A stretch of DNA of 64,000 nucleotides from Candidatus Nitrosotenuis chungbukensis. GTDB taxonomy: Archaea; Thermoproteota; Nitrososphaeria; Nitrososphaerales; Nitrosopumilaceae. This document shows positions 25,872-33,438 of this stretch, one piece after another (within the stretch, counting starts at the first letter, position 1; every line of letters starts with the position of its first letter). Below the pieces are notes generated by a model. That model did not search any database. It had not been told where the DNA came from and saw only the letters and a list, made by a program, of their open reading frames with translations. The stretch lies in contig NZ_AVSQ01000009.1 of assembly GCF_000685395.1 (NCBI RefSeq), positions 1 through 64,000 of the forward strand, read 5' to 3'. Position numbers and translations under genes: made by a program.

Positions 25872-28800
25872 TTATTCGTAATCGGTAAGAAGTAATTGAT
25901 CGCCTTTTCTTTTACCAAATACCAAGTCTATTTCGTCCGATAAAGTGTAGATTCTTCCCCTCAGGTATGGGCCCACCTCGTATTTTTCGACGAGTCTCTT
26001 TGCAAGTTTGAGGTATTTTTCAATAGAGGGCCTAGTTATTGTCTGGATTAGATTATTTCCGCAGATGCAGTGCTGGAGCAACGGGGTTCGCCTGTATTTT
26101 CTCCCGCACGCGGTACACCTGAATTTCTGCCTCCCGTATGCCCTCAGGTTTCCAATTATATCCGGAACAAGATGTGTCGTGATGACATTTGTGACAATCT
26201 CGTTTGCGTCAACTGCGTTTATGAGTTCGGCATTTCGAATCTGCATGTCGAATTTGTCAAGCATTGATCCAAGTGTAGAGTAGGCACTCCTTGATCTTGA
26301 TGTGGTAAGAGTCGACGTGGAATGCGTGTAATGATACCCGTAGAATTGCTCATTTGTTTCAAGGCGTGATTTTATTATTTCAACGCAGGATATCTCTGAG
26401 GCCTTTTTTCCCTGGAATGTGGATTCAAAAAATTCAAGTGGAAGTTTTTTTGTCACCTCAAAGTTGTGGGCCTGCGGCTGGGATTCGTGAGGAAGAACTA
26501 TCGGTTGTATTAAAAGCGGGGCGTCCATCAAACCACCTATTTTGTCTGACAGAAACTGTCTAGAAAAATTAAGCAGTGCGTCCATCAGCAGCATTATCGA
26601 GTCGGCGTCTCCATCTGCGTCACGACGTTTTGCAGAATGCCAGTTTGGTGTGCCGTAGCAGACATGTGTTTCAGTGTAACCAATTATTCTCCCCACTATG
26701 CCAACCGATGTATGCGGCGCCAGGCCAATTACCAAATGTCCAACAAGGTCATCTATGTTTCTTACATTATAGAATGCAGATTTTCCGTAGAACTTTTCAA
26801 GTTCAATGTCAATGTACCTGCACGTCTGCACGAGATACCTTCCACTTTCAAATGGGATGATCACATCCTGCATTCTGATTTCGACGATCTGATCAGGGCT
26901 TGTCAGTGGATTTCCGTCAGCATCGTGCGTGTAGCCCAATTCCCTGAGTTTTTCAACCGATGTTCCAATCCATGACGGTTTGAAGTGAGTCAGGGGCGAG
27001 TTTGTTGCATCAAAGCGCACAGTCCCGTCCTTGAACACTGTTAGATCCAGGCTCTGACGGATGAGTCCTTTCTCAAGGGGCTCTGCTATCCTGTCCTGGT
27101 TGATTAGTTCCATCACGCCCTTGAACGGCTCTTGCACCCGTATTCCCATTTTTTCCTGCGCAAGGAGTATCTTTTGTTTCAATGGGAATGGTTTGAACGA
27201 GTGAGTTGGCGCCTTTTTCTTGCATTTTTGGCAGTATGGGGCATCAAGGTCTGATCTGCAGACGGGACAGACATAATCAGTCGATGTTCTGTTTCCGCAT
27301 TTTTGGCAGTTTATGCTAATTGACGGTTCATTGCAATTTTTGCACATGCGGTGGAAAATATTGCAGTAAAAGTCAGAAGATGCATTACTTGCCTTGAGCA
27401 GGTCACGTGTCATGCCACCCTTTTCGCCCACCGGGAATAGCGTGTGGACAGGCGGCTTCATTTGTCTTGCTGCCGCTTTTTCAGGCCTTCCGATTCTTAC
27501 TCCAATCGAGATTGAAAATTTGGGTCGTATTTTGATTCCAGATGATTCTGAGATTATTTCCGGTACGGTGTTTTGGTTTTCAAATTTGATTGGATTTGCA
27601 AACAACAACTCGTAAAATATTCGAGCCTCCATTTCCCTAAGAATCAGGTCGTCCTCTGAGACCTCATGGGGAACCCCGAGTTTCTCTAGGATTATTTTGT
27701 GTTTTTTTGGATATGTGATTGTGTCATCTGCTATGTTTGTCGGTTGCAGGATTTCTTTTAGTTCGTCAACTGAAATCTGCTCCCAATAGTACAGGTACTT
27801 TGGGTGCAGAGGAATTTTGAAGTTTAATGAGATTTCCAACGCCTCGTCAAACGACGGCGTCTTCTCCAGCTTTTCCATCCCAGAGTTTGGCTCATATTTG
27901 ATTAGTTTTTCACGCAGTTCCTCCACCCAGTATTCCTCGACGTAGCCACTTGGGAACAGTTGTGAGTTGTTCTCAAGAAAATCCCCATATGAGATTAGAA
28001 TATCGCCGAGGTGGATTATTTTGTCTATGTCATTTTTGATTCTGATGCCGTGTTCTACGTTTTGGATTTTTACCACGTTTCCGTTTTTGAGCCTGACTAT
28101 TGGGGTCTCAATGGTATCAACAAAGGCAACCGTTGCGCCCTTGCTTGGAACGTCAAGCTTTACCTGCGTGCCAACAGCTATTGTGTGGTGGAGTATTTCC
28201 GCCACCACTGGGTGCACGCCTACTGATGCAAAGCCCGTATTGCATGACCTGCCATAGCGAAGTCTGAATCCTCCAAGCTTGTTTGGCAGAGACAGGACGG
28301 ATCTGCCTGCGATCACTTCCTTGAGCCTTTTTGCGGACGCGCCCTCGTCGTCGCCTGTCTGGACTGCGCCTTTTAGCTCATTTAGCCACTCCCACCCTTC
28401 TAGGCCATACAGCTCTATTCTTTTGAGCAGTTTCTTTGATCTTCCAATCAATCCGTCGTTTAAAACCCGAAGGGCGCCTCCCCTTACACGATCAGTCTTG
28501 ATCCTAGCCATGTTTTTGTGGTTGACCACCTCGTTTGGATCAGTATCTACGCCATCAAGTTCAACAGGCAGGTTTGAAATTACTGTAACAATGTCCTCGT
28601 CAAGGACGTGAAACTGGAAACTTCCGACATCCCTCTCATAGATTCTAAGCTCCTCTACAAACCGGCCCGTTTCGTCGTCAAACGTGTTTGCCACGTATTT
28701 TGCAAGGCCTACTGCCTTTCTTACATGGTCTGCAATTAGCATCGTTACTGCGGATTCTGTCCCCCCCGCGGATCTCATCGGTCCTGCGATTGAAACTGAA

Positions 28801-29246
28801 AGATATTCAGAGCCATCCCTGTTGGTTTTGATTGTCACCTCGCTTATTCCCTGAAGCGGTGCAATTGTGACCCCTTCTGTGACTATTGCAAGGCCTACCC
28901 TTACTGCAAGGTCCAGTCTTTCTTCCAGTGATGAGTCCTCAGGCAAGTAATTTCCCAAGGCAATGCTTTTTGATAGTTCGAGGGCTGCAAGCTCCTTTCC
29001 CTTTACTTTTAACAGTTCGCGCAACGGGTCCGCTATGTCAATGTCGTGCATCTTTGCAACACGGTCGGCAAGGTCAAAGGCAATCTTTGGCTCCACTATT
29101 CCCGATGAATCCACGTGGGTCGATTTTGCTTCTGCCGCCTTTTCGAATGTCTGGTATGCCTTCTCCGATAGACGTCCATAATATTCCAGATAATAGTCAG
29201 GCATTGGAACCCCCTTAATTCGGGATATAGCCGTGTCTTCAGACAT
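25872..29246 (-). CDS. polC: DNA polymerase D large subunit (DP2)
   Basis: The 1124-residue catalytic subunit of the archaeal replicative polymerase PolD. The active-site motif RRDADGDAD supplies the metal-binding Asp residues near 930. Cys-rich zinc modules are visible near 655-715 (CKNCNEPS, CQKCGN, CPVCRSDL) and near the C-terminus (CTACGRKY, CICGNN). The RSAGGTESA region near 155 is conserved. Length shows no intein, which many archaeal DP2 genes carry. It lies two bases downstream of GGGP synthase on the same strand; the small subunit is at 33435-34862. Confidence 0.97.
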   Translation of the reverse strand: MSEDTAISRIKGVPMPDYYLEYYGRLSEKAYQTFEKAAEAKSTHVDSSGIVEPKIAFDLADRVAKMHDIDIADPLRELLKVKGKELAALELSKSIALGNYLPEDSSLEERLDLAVRVGLAIVTEGVTIAPLQGISEVTIKTNRDGSEYLSVSIAGPMRSAGGTESAVTMLIADHVRKAVGLAKYVANTFDDETGRFVEELRIYERDVGSFQFHVLDEDIVTVISNLPVELDGVDTDPNEVVNHKNMARIKTDRVRGGALRVLNDGLIGRSKKLLKRIELYGLEGWEWLNELKGAVQTGDDEGASAKRLKEVIAGRSVLSLPNKLGGFRLRYGRSCNTGFASVGVHPVVAEILHHTIAVGTQVKLDVPSKGATVAFVDTIETPIVRLKNGNVVKIQNVEHGIRIKNDIDKIIHLGDILISYGDFLENNSQLFPSGYVEEYWVEELREKLIKYEPNSGMEKLEKTPSFDEALEISLNFKIPLHPKYLYYWEQISVDELKEILQPTNIADDTITYPKKHKIILEKLGVPHEVSEDDLILREMEARIFYELLFANPIKFENQNTVPEIISESSGIKIRPKFSISIGVRIGRPEKAAARQMKPPVHTLFPVGEKGGMTRDLLKASNASSDFYCNIFHRMCKNCNEPSISINCQKCGNRTSTDYVCPVCRSDLDAPYCQKCKKKAPTHSFKPFPLKQKILLAQEKMGIRVQEPFKGVMELINQDRIAEPLEKGLIRQSLDLTVFKDGTVRFDATNSPLTHFKPSWIGTSVEKLRELGYTHDADGNPLTSPDQIVEIRMQDVIIPFESGRYLVQTCRYIDIELEKFYGKSAFYNVRNIDDLVGHLVIGLAPHTSVGIVGRIIGYTETHVCYGTPNWHSAKRRDADGDADSIMLLMDALLNFSRQFLSDKIGGLMDAPLLIQPIVLPHESQPQAHNFEVTKKLPLEFFESTFQGKKASEISCVEIIKSRLETNEQFYGYHYTHSTSTLTTSRSRSAYSTLGSMLDKFDMQIRNAELINAVDANEIVTNVITTHLVPDIIGNLRAYGRQKFRCTACGRKYRRTPLLQHCICGNNLIQTITRPSIEKYLKLAKRLVEKYEVGPYLRGRIYTLSDEIDLVFGKRKGDQLLLTDYE

Positions 29247-29247
29247 G

Positions 29248-30000
29248 TTATTTCTTAATATTCTTGATACTATTTGCTATTTCGGCTAGTCTTTTGAGGC
29301 TGTTGCCTTCTCTCTCAAGCATTGTTCCAATCACCAAGGCGTCTGCCCCAGCCGCAACTATCTCCTTTGCCGTGTTGACATCCCTTATGCCTCCACCTAC
29401 GATTAGAAACCCCCTGAAGACCTTTCGCACAGCCCTCACCATCTCTGGCTTGACACTCTGCTTGGCGCCTGAGCCTGCCTCCAGGTAGACAAATCTCATG
29501 CCCAGAAACTGGGCTGCAAGGGAATATGCCGCAGCAATGCCTGCCTTGTCAAATGGGATCGCCCTAGCTGCGCCAACAAACCAGGCGGTTGTTCCCTCAC
29601 CAATTATGATGTATGCTGTGGGAAGCGGCTCTAGCCCAAACTTTAGTACGCTTGGGGCTCCAAGAGCCTGAGCCTGCGTTATATAGTATGGATTTTCCGA
29701 GTTCAAAAGAGAGCTAAACAAAATAGCGTCGGCCTGTGGAACCACACCGGTAACATTGCCTGGAAATAGAATTATTGGAATTTTTATTGATTTTTTCAGA
29801 GTTTTTACAACTTGTGCCATCTCGATTTGATCGGTTGCTGAAGAACCTCCAACAAGTATGGCAGATGCACCTATTTTTTCCACGTTTTTTGCCAGCGTTA
29901 CAGATTCTCTGATCTTTGATACTTCAGAATCAATCAGTACAAAGATTAATGCCGCTTTCTTCCTTCGTGATGCATGAAGGTATTCTTCGATTTTTCCCAT
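29248..30000 (-). CDS. Geranylgeranylglyceryl phosphate synthase
   Basis: The 250-residue TIM-barrel enzyme makes the first ether bond of archaeal lipids from G1P and GGPP. LEAGSGAKQSV near 173-183, VGGGIRD near 202-208 and the phosphate-binding AGADALVIGTMLE near 217-229 are the family signatures. The G1P it uses comes from the dehydrogenase encoded at 47043-48089. It is the first gene of a unit that continues into the PolD large subunit, linking membrane and replication genes on one transcript. Confidence 0.94.
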   Translation of the reverse strand: MGKIEEYLHASRRKKAALIFVLIDSEVSKIRESVTLAKNVEKIGASAILVGGSSATDQIEMAQVVKTLKKSIKIPIILFPGNVTGVVPQADAILFSSLLNSENPYYITQAQALGAPSVLKFGLEPLPTAYIIIGEGTTAWFVGAARAIPFDKAGIAAAYSLAAQFLGMRFVYLEAGSGAKQSVKPEMVRAVRKVFRGFLIVGGGIRDVNTAKEIVAAGADALVIGTMLEREGNSLKRLAEIANSIKNIKK

Positions 30001-30065
30001 ACCAATGGTTCGGAATAAGCGCTTTAAAGTTTAATTGATATGGCGGTATACAGATTTGTATAGCT

Positions 30066-30428
30066 ATGGCAGAGATTGAGGATTCTAATTTTAACAATAT
30101 TATTCGTCAAATTATCAAAAAATCGTTGTTTACAGAGAAACAAATTAAAATTATTTTAAACCGGAAGAACATATCTGAGTTCGAGTTTAGCATCTCAAAA
30201 GGTGCTTATTTTAGGCAGGTAGGCCAGTCAAGGGACAAGCTAATGGGTCTATATTATTCGATAATATTGCTTCGTGGTTTGGGAGTATTGCTTCCAGATG
30301 ATATCGATGTGATATCTAGGCTCGCAGAACAGGTTTCTGTGATAAAAGATAGTGATGTTTTTCCTGAAAGGGAGGAACAGGTGATAAACATCATAGACAA
30401 ACTGGTTGCTCAGGCGTGTGGAATGTGA
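30066..30428 (+). CDS. Small helical protein, unknown function
   Basis: The 120-residue product is acidic and predicted helical (ISRLAEQVSVIKDSDVFP). The N-terminal half KKSLFTEKQIKIILNRK resembles a helix-turn-helix but I cannot assign it firmly. The ATG lies between the divergent GGGP synthase gene and the wHTH gene. Its stop codon sits inside a perfect inverted repeat (30423-30438). No family recognised. Confidence 0.65.
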   Translation: MAEIEDSNFNNIIRQIIKKSLFTEKQIKIILNRKNISEFEFSISKGAYFRQVGQSRDKLMGLYYSIILLRGLGVLLPDDIDVISRLAEQVSVIKDSDVFPEREEQVINIIDKLVAQACGM

Positions 30429-30438
30429 TGTGTCACAT
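30423..30438. promoter_or_regulatory. Inverted repeat at gene end
   Basis: ATGTGA-TGTG-TCACAT is a perfect 6-4-6 inverted repeat covering the stop codon of the 30066 gene and followed by ttttg. A related half-site, gtgatgtgac, occurs near 30461-30470. It could be a weak terminator hairpin or an operator for the winged-helix protein encoded just downstream. The evidence does not separate these. Confidence 0.4.
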
Positions 30439-30553
30439 GTTTTGTACGATTCAGATCTGAGTGATGTGACAGTAAATGACATTGGTGTTGATGTAAAGTG
30501 TGAAATTATGTTGGCCAATCACAATAAATCACAACAATTTATCATTTTAAGTG

Positions 30554-31111
30554 ATGTTAGTAGAGATACCAGACCCTCAAATCATTGCTGGTGTGATAAT
30601 TGCGTTCTTTGTAGGCATATTCGGCATGCTCGTTTACAATAAAATTAGGTCATTTACGAACCAAAAGGGTCCAGATCCCTCCCACCTATCACGCATGGAG
30701 TACTATGAAAGGCAGTTAATTGATATGAAAATACGCATGGACGCACTAGATTTGGAAGAAAAGCCCCCAGTTGAGGCGGTTTTGGAGAAAATAGAGCCCA
30801 TAATTGAGAGAAAAGAGCAGGCTGTGGTCAAAAAAGAGCCTGAAAGACAGGTTCAGAAGCCCAGAATGCCCAATATGGACTTTAACGGTGTTGCAGAACA
30901 CGTGTTGGGACTAATCACACTCAAGGAAATGACGTCACGTGACATCCAAATCACAATAGGAAGGAGTAGAGAGCATACTTCAAGGCTCATGAAGCGGCTT
31001 TTCGAGGAGGGCTTGGTGGAAAGAAATACCAAGCTAAAACCATTCACTTACAAGATAACCGAAAAGGGAAGAGCCAAATTGGGATCTCCAGAACAGGCAG
31101 TTACCGCCTAA
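30554..31111 (+). CDS. Membrane-anchored winged-helix DNA-binding protein
   Basis: The protein has 185 residues from ATG 30554 (GTG 30551 is in frame). Residues about 10-28 form one membrane helix, followed by a charged coiled segment and a Pro/Glu-rich linker. Residues about 110-180 form a MarR/ArsR-like winged helix (LITLKEMTSRDIQITIGRSR, then a wing KPFTYKITEKG). This places a DNA-binding domain at the inner membrane face. A TATA-like caataaatc near 30521-30529 is 28 nt upstream. The target is unknown; membrane-tethered regulators can sense surface signals or tether DNA. Confidence 0.8.
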   Translation: MLVEIPDPQIIAGVIIAFFVGIFGMLVYNKIRSFTNQKGPDPSHLSRMEYYERQLIDMKIRMDALDLEEKPPVEAVLEKIEPIIERKEQAVVKKEPERQVQKPRMPNMDFNGVAEHVLGLITLKEMTSRDIQITIGRSREHTSRLMKRLFEEGLVERNTKLKPFTYKITEKGRAKLGSPEQAVTA

Positions 31112-31224
31112 TTCGGACAATCATTAGTTTCAGTTTTCAGAATTTCTTGTCAAATTAAGTCGTTTTTTATTATAAAATTATTTTCTAATAATTTATAAAT
31201 ATCACAGATTATAAAATTATAATA

Positions 31225-31380
31225 ATGCCAGAAAATGAAGAATTGGTCAAGATCACGGCCACAGGAACCATATCCATACCAAAACAGTTTAGGAAATACT
31301 TGGGAATGCAGAAAGGAGATTATGTCAAAGTCGTCCTTCAGGACGATTCCATGGTTCTAAAAAGAGCTGTTATTTCCTAA
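31225..31380 (+). CDS. AbrB/SpoVT-fold DNA-binding protein
   Basis: The 51-residue protein is a single swapped-hairpin domain: KITATGTISIPKQFRKYLG, then QKGDYVKVVLQDD and a final VLKRAV strand. Such proteins dimerise and bind DNA, as transition-state regulators or antitoxins. No toxin gene accompanies it. ATG 31225 is preceded by a TATA-like tttataaat at 31191-31199, giving a leaderless start. It overlaps the convergent 31377 gene by four bases and lies about 390 bp from the replication origin region. Confidence 0.85.
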   Translation: MPENEELVKITATGTISIPKQFRKYLGMQKGDYVKVVLQDDSMVLKRAVIS

Positions 31381-31766
31381 TCGGGCCGTTTTTGTGCTAT
31401 TTTGGCTATCTGGTAAACCCACTCTCTACCGTTTCGTAGGCGGTCTATCCTGCCTTTGGTGTTAAACCTGGCCAAATATGTCGAAATTATGCTAAGTTTT
31501 ATCGGCTCGTTGTACTCATCCTCAAATTTCTCCAATAATTCAGTTGAGGTAAACTTGCCCATTGGGAAGTATTTGTCTACAATATGCCATATTTTTGCTC
31601 CAACCGAGTCTAATTGTGGCACCTCTTCCTGATCTTCAATGTTTAGTAGGTTCATCATTTCAAATATCTTCAATACCTTATCTCTAGTGATATTCCCCTC
31701 GATGTTAAAGTTGTATTTTGCACCGTCCGAGTCCTCCAAATCAATGCGTATGCGCTTCTTGGCCAT
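31377..31766 (-). CDS. Origin-adjacent protein with probable winged-helix domain
   Basis: A 129-residue basic/acidic protein beginning MAKKRIRIDLEDSDGAKY. The C-terminal half (about 70-125) looks like a winged helix: STELLEKFEDEYNEPIKLSI, then TYLARFNTKGRIDRLRNGRE and an aromatic wing end. I do not recognise a named family. Its start codon faces the GTTAAC-rich region, with two GTTAAC hexamers 14-27 bp upstream overlapping its likely promoter. Autoregulation or an origin-binding role is therefore plausible but unproven. Confidence 0.7.
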   Translation of the reverse strand: MAKKRIRIDLEDSDGAKYNFNIEGNITRDKVLKIFEMMNLLNIEDQEEVPQLDSVGAKIWHIVDKYFPMGKFTSTELLEKFEDEYNEPIKLSIISTYLARFNTKGRIDRLRNGREWVYQIAKIAQKRPD

Positions 31767-31779
31767 CGTGATCGATCGT

Positions 31780-31965
31780 GTTAACTGGTTAACAATTGAA
31801 CAGATCCTCTTAGAATTGTTAACAATTGGGGTTGTTAACGTTGACCGTATGGCTCACGCCTAGCCAATCTCTATATGTTAACAAATTAGCTTTACCTAAT
31901 TATTTGGAATTACCTTGTTCCCATGCCTGGAGTGGAAATAATGGGGTCTATCTTGGCTCGTTAAC
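31780..31965. promoter_or_regulatory. Cluster of six GTTAAC hexamers
   Basis: GTTAAC starts at 31780, 31788, 31818, 31834, 31877 and 31960. The copy at 31818 is the centre of a 14-bp palindrome AATTGTTAACAATT. Six copies of a given hexamer in under 200 bp is far above chance even in AT-rich DNA. The first two overlap the promoter of the 31377 gene. The motif is not part of the ORB boxes, so a second DNA-binding protein is implied. Confidence 0.65.
31925..31958 (+). repeat. ORB-like box 1 (direct)
   Basis: The core CTGGAGTGGAAATAATGGGG is followed by TC, four bases and TTGGCT. Box 2 repeats the same arrangement 62 bp downstream. The TGGAAA core and following G-run match the archaeal origin recognition box bound by Orc1/Cdc6. 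Confidence 0.75.
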
Positions 31966-31986
31966 ATTGTTAATGCCATTCTTCAC

Positions 31987-32020
31987 GCCTGGACTCGAAA
32001 TAAAGGGGTCAAAATTGGCT
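31987..32020 (+). repeat. ORB-like box 2 (direct)
   Basis: The core CTGGACTCGAAATAAAGGGG is followed by TC, four bases and TTGGCT, with the same spacing as box 1. The 62-bp distance to box 1 is close to six helical turns, so bound initiators would lie on the same face. Confidence 0.75.
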
Positions 32021-32066
32021 TTTCTGGCGTCTGTCTTAACAACTCCTTAACTGTTTGTTAATTACT

Positions 32067-32092
32067 CACACACCTTCATTTCCACTCTTTCT
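32067..32092 (-). repeat. ORB-like box 3 (inverted)
   Basis: Read on the minus strand the core is GAGTGGAAATGAAGGTGTG, matching GAGTGGAAATAATGGGGTC of box 1 at most positions. It faces away from the AT-rich tract at 32098-32200, while box 4 lies on the far side in the opposite orientation. Flanking inverted boxes around the unwinding element are typical of archaeal origins. Confidence 0.65.
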
Positions 32093-32201
32093 TCTTTCAA
32101 ATTTTTTTTGAAAAATAAATTAAAAATAATTAATTACGAACTAAACTACAACTACTAATTGTATTCTAAACATAACTAATTCATTGTTAAATGAAATGGT
32201 T

Positions 32202-32227
32202 ATGGACTGGAAAAATAGGTGTGTGAG
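32202..32227 (+). repeat. ORB-like box 4, at the orc1/cdc6 promoter
   Basis: ATGGACTGGAAAAATAGGTG ends six bases before the orc1/cdc6 ATG. It resembles box 2 (TGGACT.GAAA..A.GG.G). Its place over the expected transcription start suggests that Orc1/Cdc6 represses its own gene, as reported for other archaeal initiators; that is inference here. Confidence 0.6.
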
Positions 32228-32232
32228 ATTCA

Positions 32233-33438
32233 ATGAATGATGATCCTGTAGACAGACTTTTGGATGCTGCAGAAAGCGGCAAATCAATCATAAAAGACAG
32301 GAAGGTATTACATTTTACCTATCTTCCAGACGTGATTTTACATAGGAAAGATGAGCAGGAAAAGCTTACCCAATCACTACTTCCAATATTAAAACAATCA
32401 AGGCCGTCAAACATTCTGATTTACGGCAAACCTGGTACTGGAAAAACACTAGTTGTAAAAAAAATACTAACTAAAATTCAACAACGAGTAGAAAAATCAA
32501 ACTTTCCAATAAAATTGATTTATACAAACTCTAAGGACGAGACAACCCTTTATGGACTACTTGTGAGTATCGGGAGGCAACTTGGTTTAGAAAAAGAAGA
32601 CCTGCCACCAACTGGGCTGGCAACGAGCGAGGTCTTCAAACGCCTTTTAAAATCAATTGAAACAAACCAATACAACATCATACTTGTTATAGACGAAATA
32701 GACTATCTGGCGCATCTGGTGTCAAAAACCGGGAAGGACATTCTTTATCAGCTTACTAGGGCAAATGAGCGGCTAAAGAAGGGAAGCATGACGCTTGTAG
32801 GAATATCAAACGACCTTACCTTCAAAGATAGGCTTGATGGACGCGTAATCAGCTCGCTAGGCGAAGAAGAGATCGTCTTTACCAATTATGACGTTAATCA
32901 GCTAAAGGAAATCCTTCTTGATAGGATCAAGGAGGCCTTTTTGGACGATGTGGTAGAGACATCAGCACTGAACCTATGTGCTGCAATGGCAGGACGTGAG
33001 CATGGGGATGCAAGAAGGGCAATCGACCTATTGAGGGTGGCAGGCGAGATCGCCGAAAGGCAGCAATCCGAAACCGTAAGGGAAGAACACGTGAGAATAG
33101 CGTCCCAGAAAATGGAGGAGGATAAGGAGGTAACGGCTCTTAAATCATACCCGCTTCACGAAAAACTACTGATTATAGCAGTGATGAAGGCATCTGGCCT
33201 ATCCACAGGAGAAATATTTTCAGCCTACAAAAGCCTCTGCAAGGCAATACGGCAAAAAGAACTCACACAGAGGAGGGTCACCCAAATGCTTGGCGAAATA
33301 GAGATGTCTGGAATAATTTCGGGTAAGATTGTTCATCAGGGAATCCACGGAAGAACAAAAAAATTCACGCTCACCATTTCTGCTGAAACAGTGAAAGATA
33401 CTTTCAAAAACGAAGTTACTCTGGAGGATATTATCTAA
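32233..33438 (+). CDS. cdc6: Origin initiator Orc1/Cdc6
   Basis: The 401-residue AAA+ initiator binds ORB boxes and loads MCM. Walker A is YGKPGTGKT near 70-78, Walker B is VIDEID near 155-160, sensor 1 is VGISND near 190, and a basic C-terminal winged helix (about 305-390) reads RRVTQMLGEIEMSGIISGKI. ATG 32233 immediately follows ORB box 4. It converges on the PolD small subunit with a CTAA stop overlap. It is the only Orc1/Cdc6 in this window; I cannot say whether the genome has more. Confidence 0.96.
   Translation: MNDDPVDRLLDAAESGKSIIKDRKVLHFTYLPDVILHRKDEQEKLTQSLLPILKQSRPSNILIYGKPGTGKTLVVKKILTKIQQRVEKSNFPIKLIYTNSKDETTLYGLLVSIGRQLGLEKEDLPPTGLATSEVFKRLLKSIETNQYNIILVIDEIDYLAHLVSKTGKDILYQLTRANERLKKGSMTLVGISNDLTFKDRLDGRVISSLGEEEIVFTNYDVNQLKEILLDRIKEAFLDDVVETSALNLCAAMAGREHGDARRAIDLLRVAGEIAERQQSETVREEHVRIASQKMEEDKEVTALKSYPLHEKLLIIAVMKASGLSTGEIFSAYKSLCKAIRQKELTQRRVTQMLGEIEMSGIISGKIVHQGIHGRTKKFTLTISAETVKDTFKNEVTLEDII

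Larger units (their letters stand above)
31767..32232. other. Probable replication origin (oriC) beside orc1/cdc6
   Basis: This 466-bp gap is the longest non-coding stretch in the window and directly precedes orc1/cdc6. It contains six GTTAAC hexamers (31780-31965), two 34-bp direct ORB-like repeats (31925-31958, 31987-32020), an inverted ORB-like box (32067-32092), an extremely A+T-rich tract (about 32098-32200) that could be the unwinding element, and a fourth ORB-like box (32202-32227). ORB boxes with a TGGAnTnGAAA core and a G-run are the known Orc1/Cdc6 binding sites. PolD small subunit lies beyond cdc6. Confidence 0.85.

Noticed and set aside
25872-29246. Intein in the PolD large subunit
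   Set aside because: Length and continuity of family motifs are normal and no splicing motifs are seen.
31225-31380. Antitoxin of a toxin-antitoxin system
   Set aside because: No PIN, MazF or similar toxin gene is adjacent; the neighbouring 31377 product looks like a DNA-binding protein and is convergent.
31849-31875. Fifth ORB-like box near the CACGCCTAG sequence
   Set aside because: Only the first nine bases resemble box 2; the GAAA core and G-run are absent.
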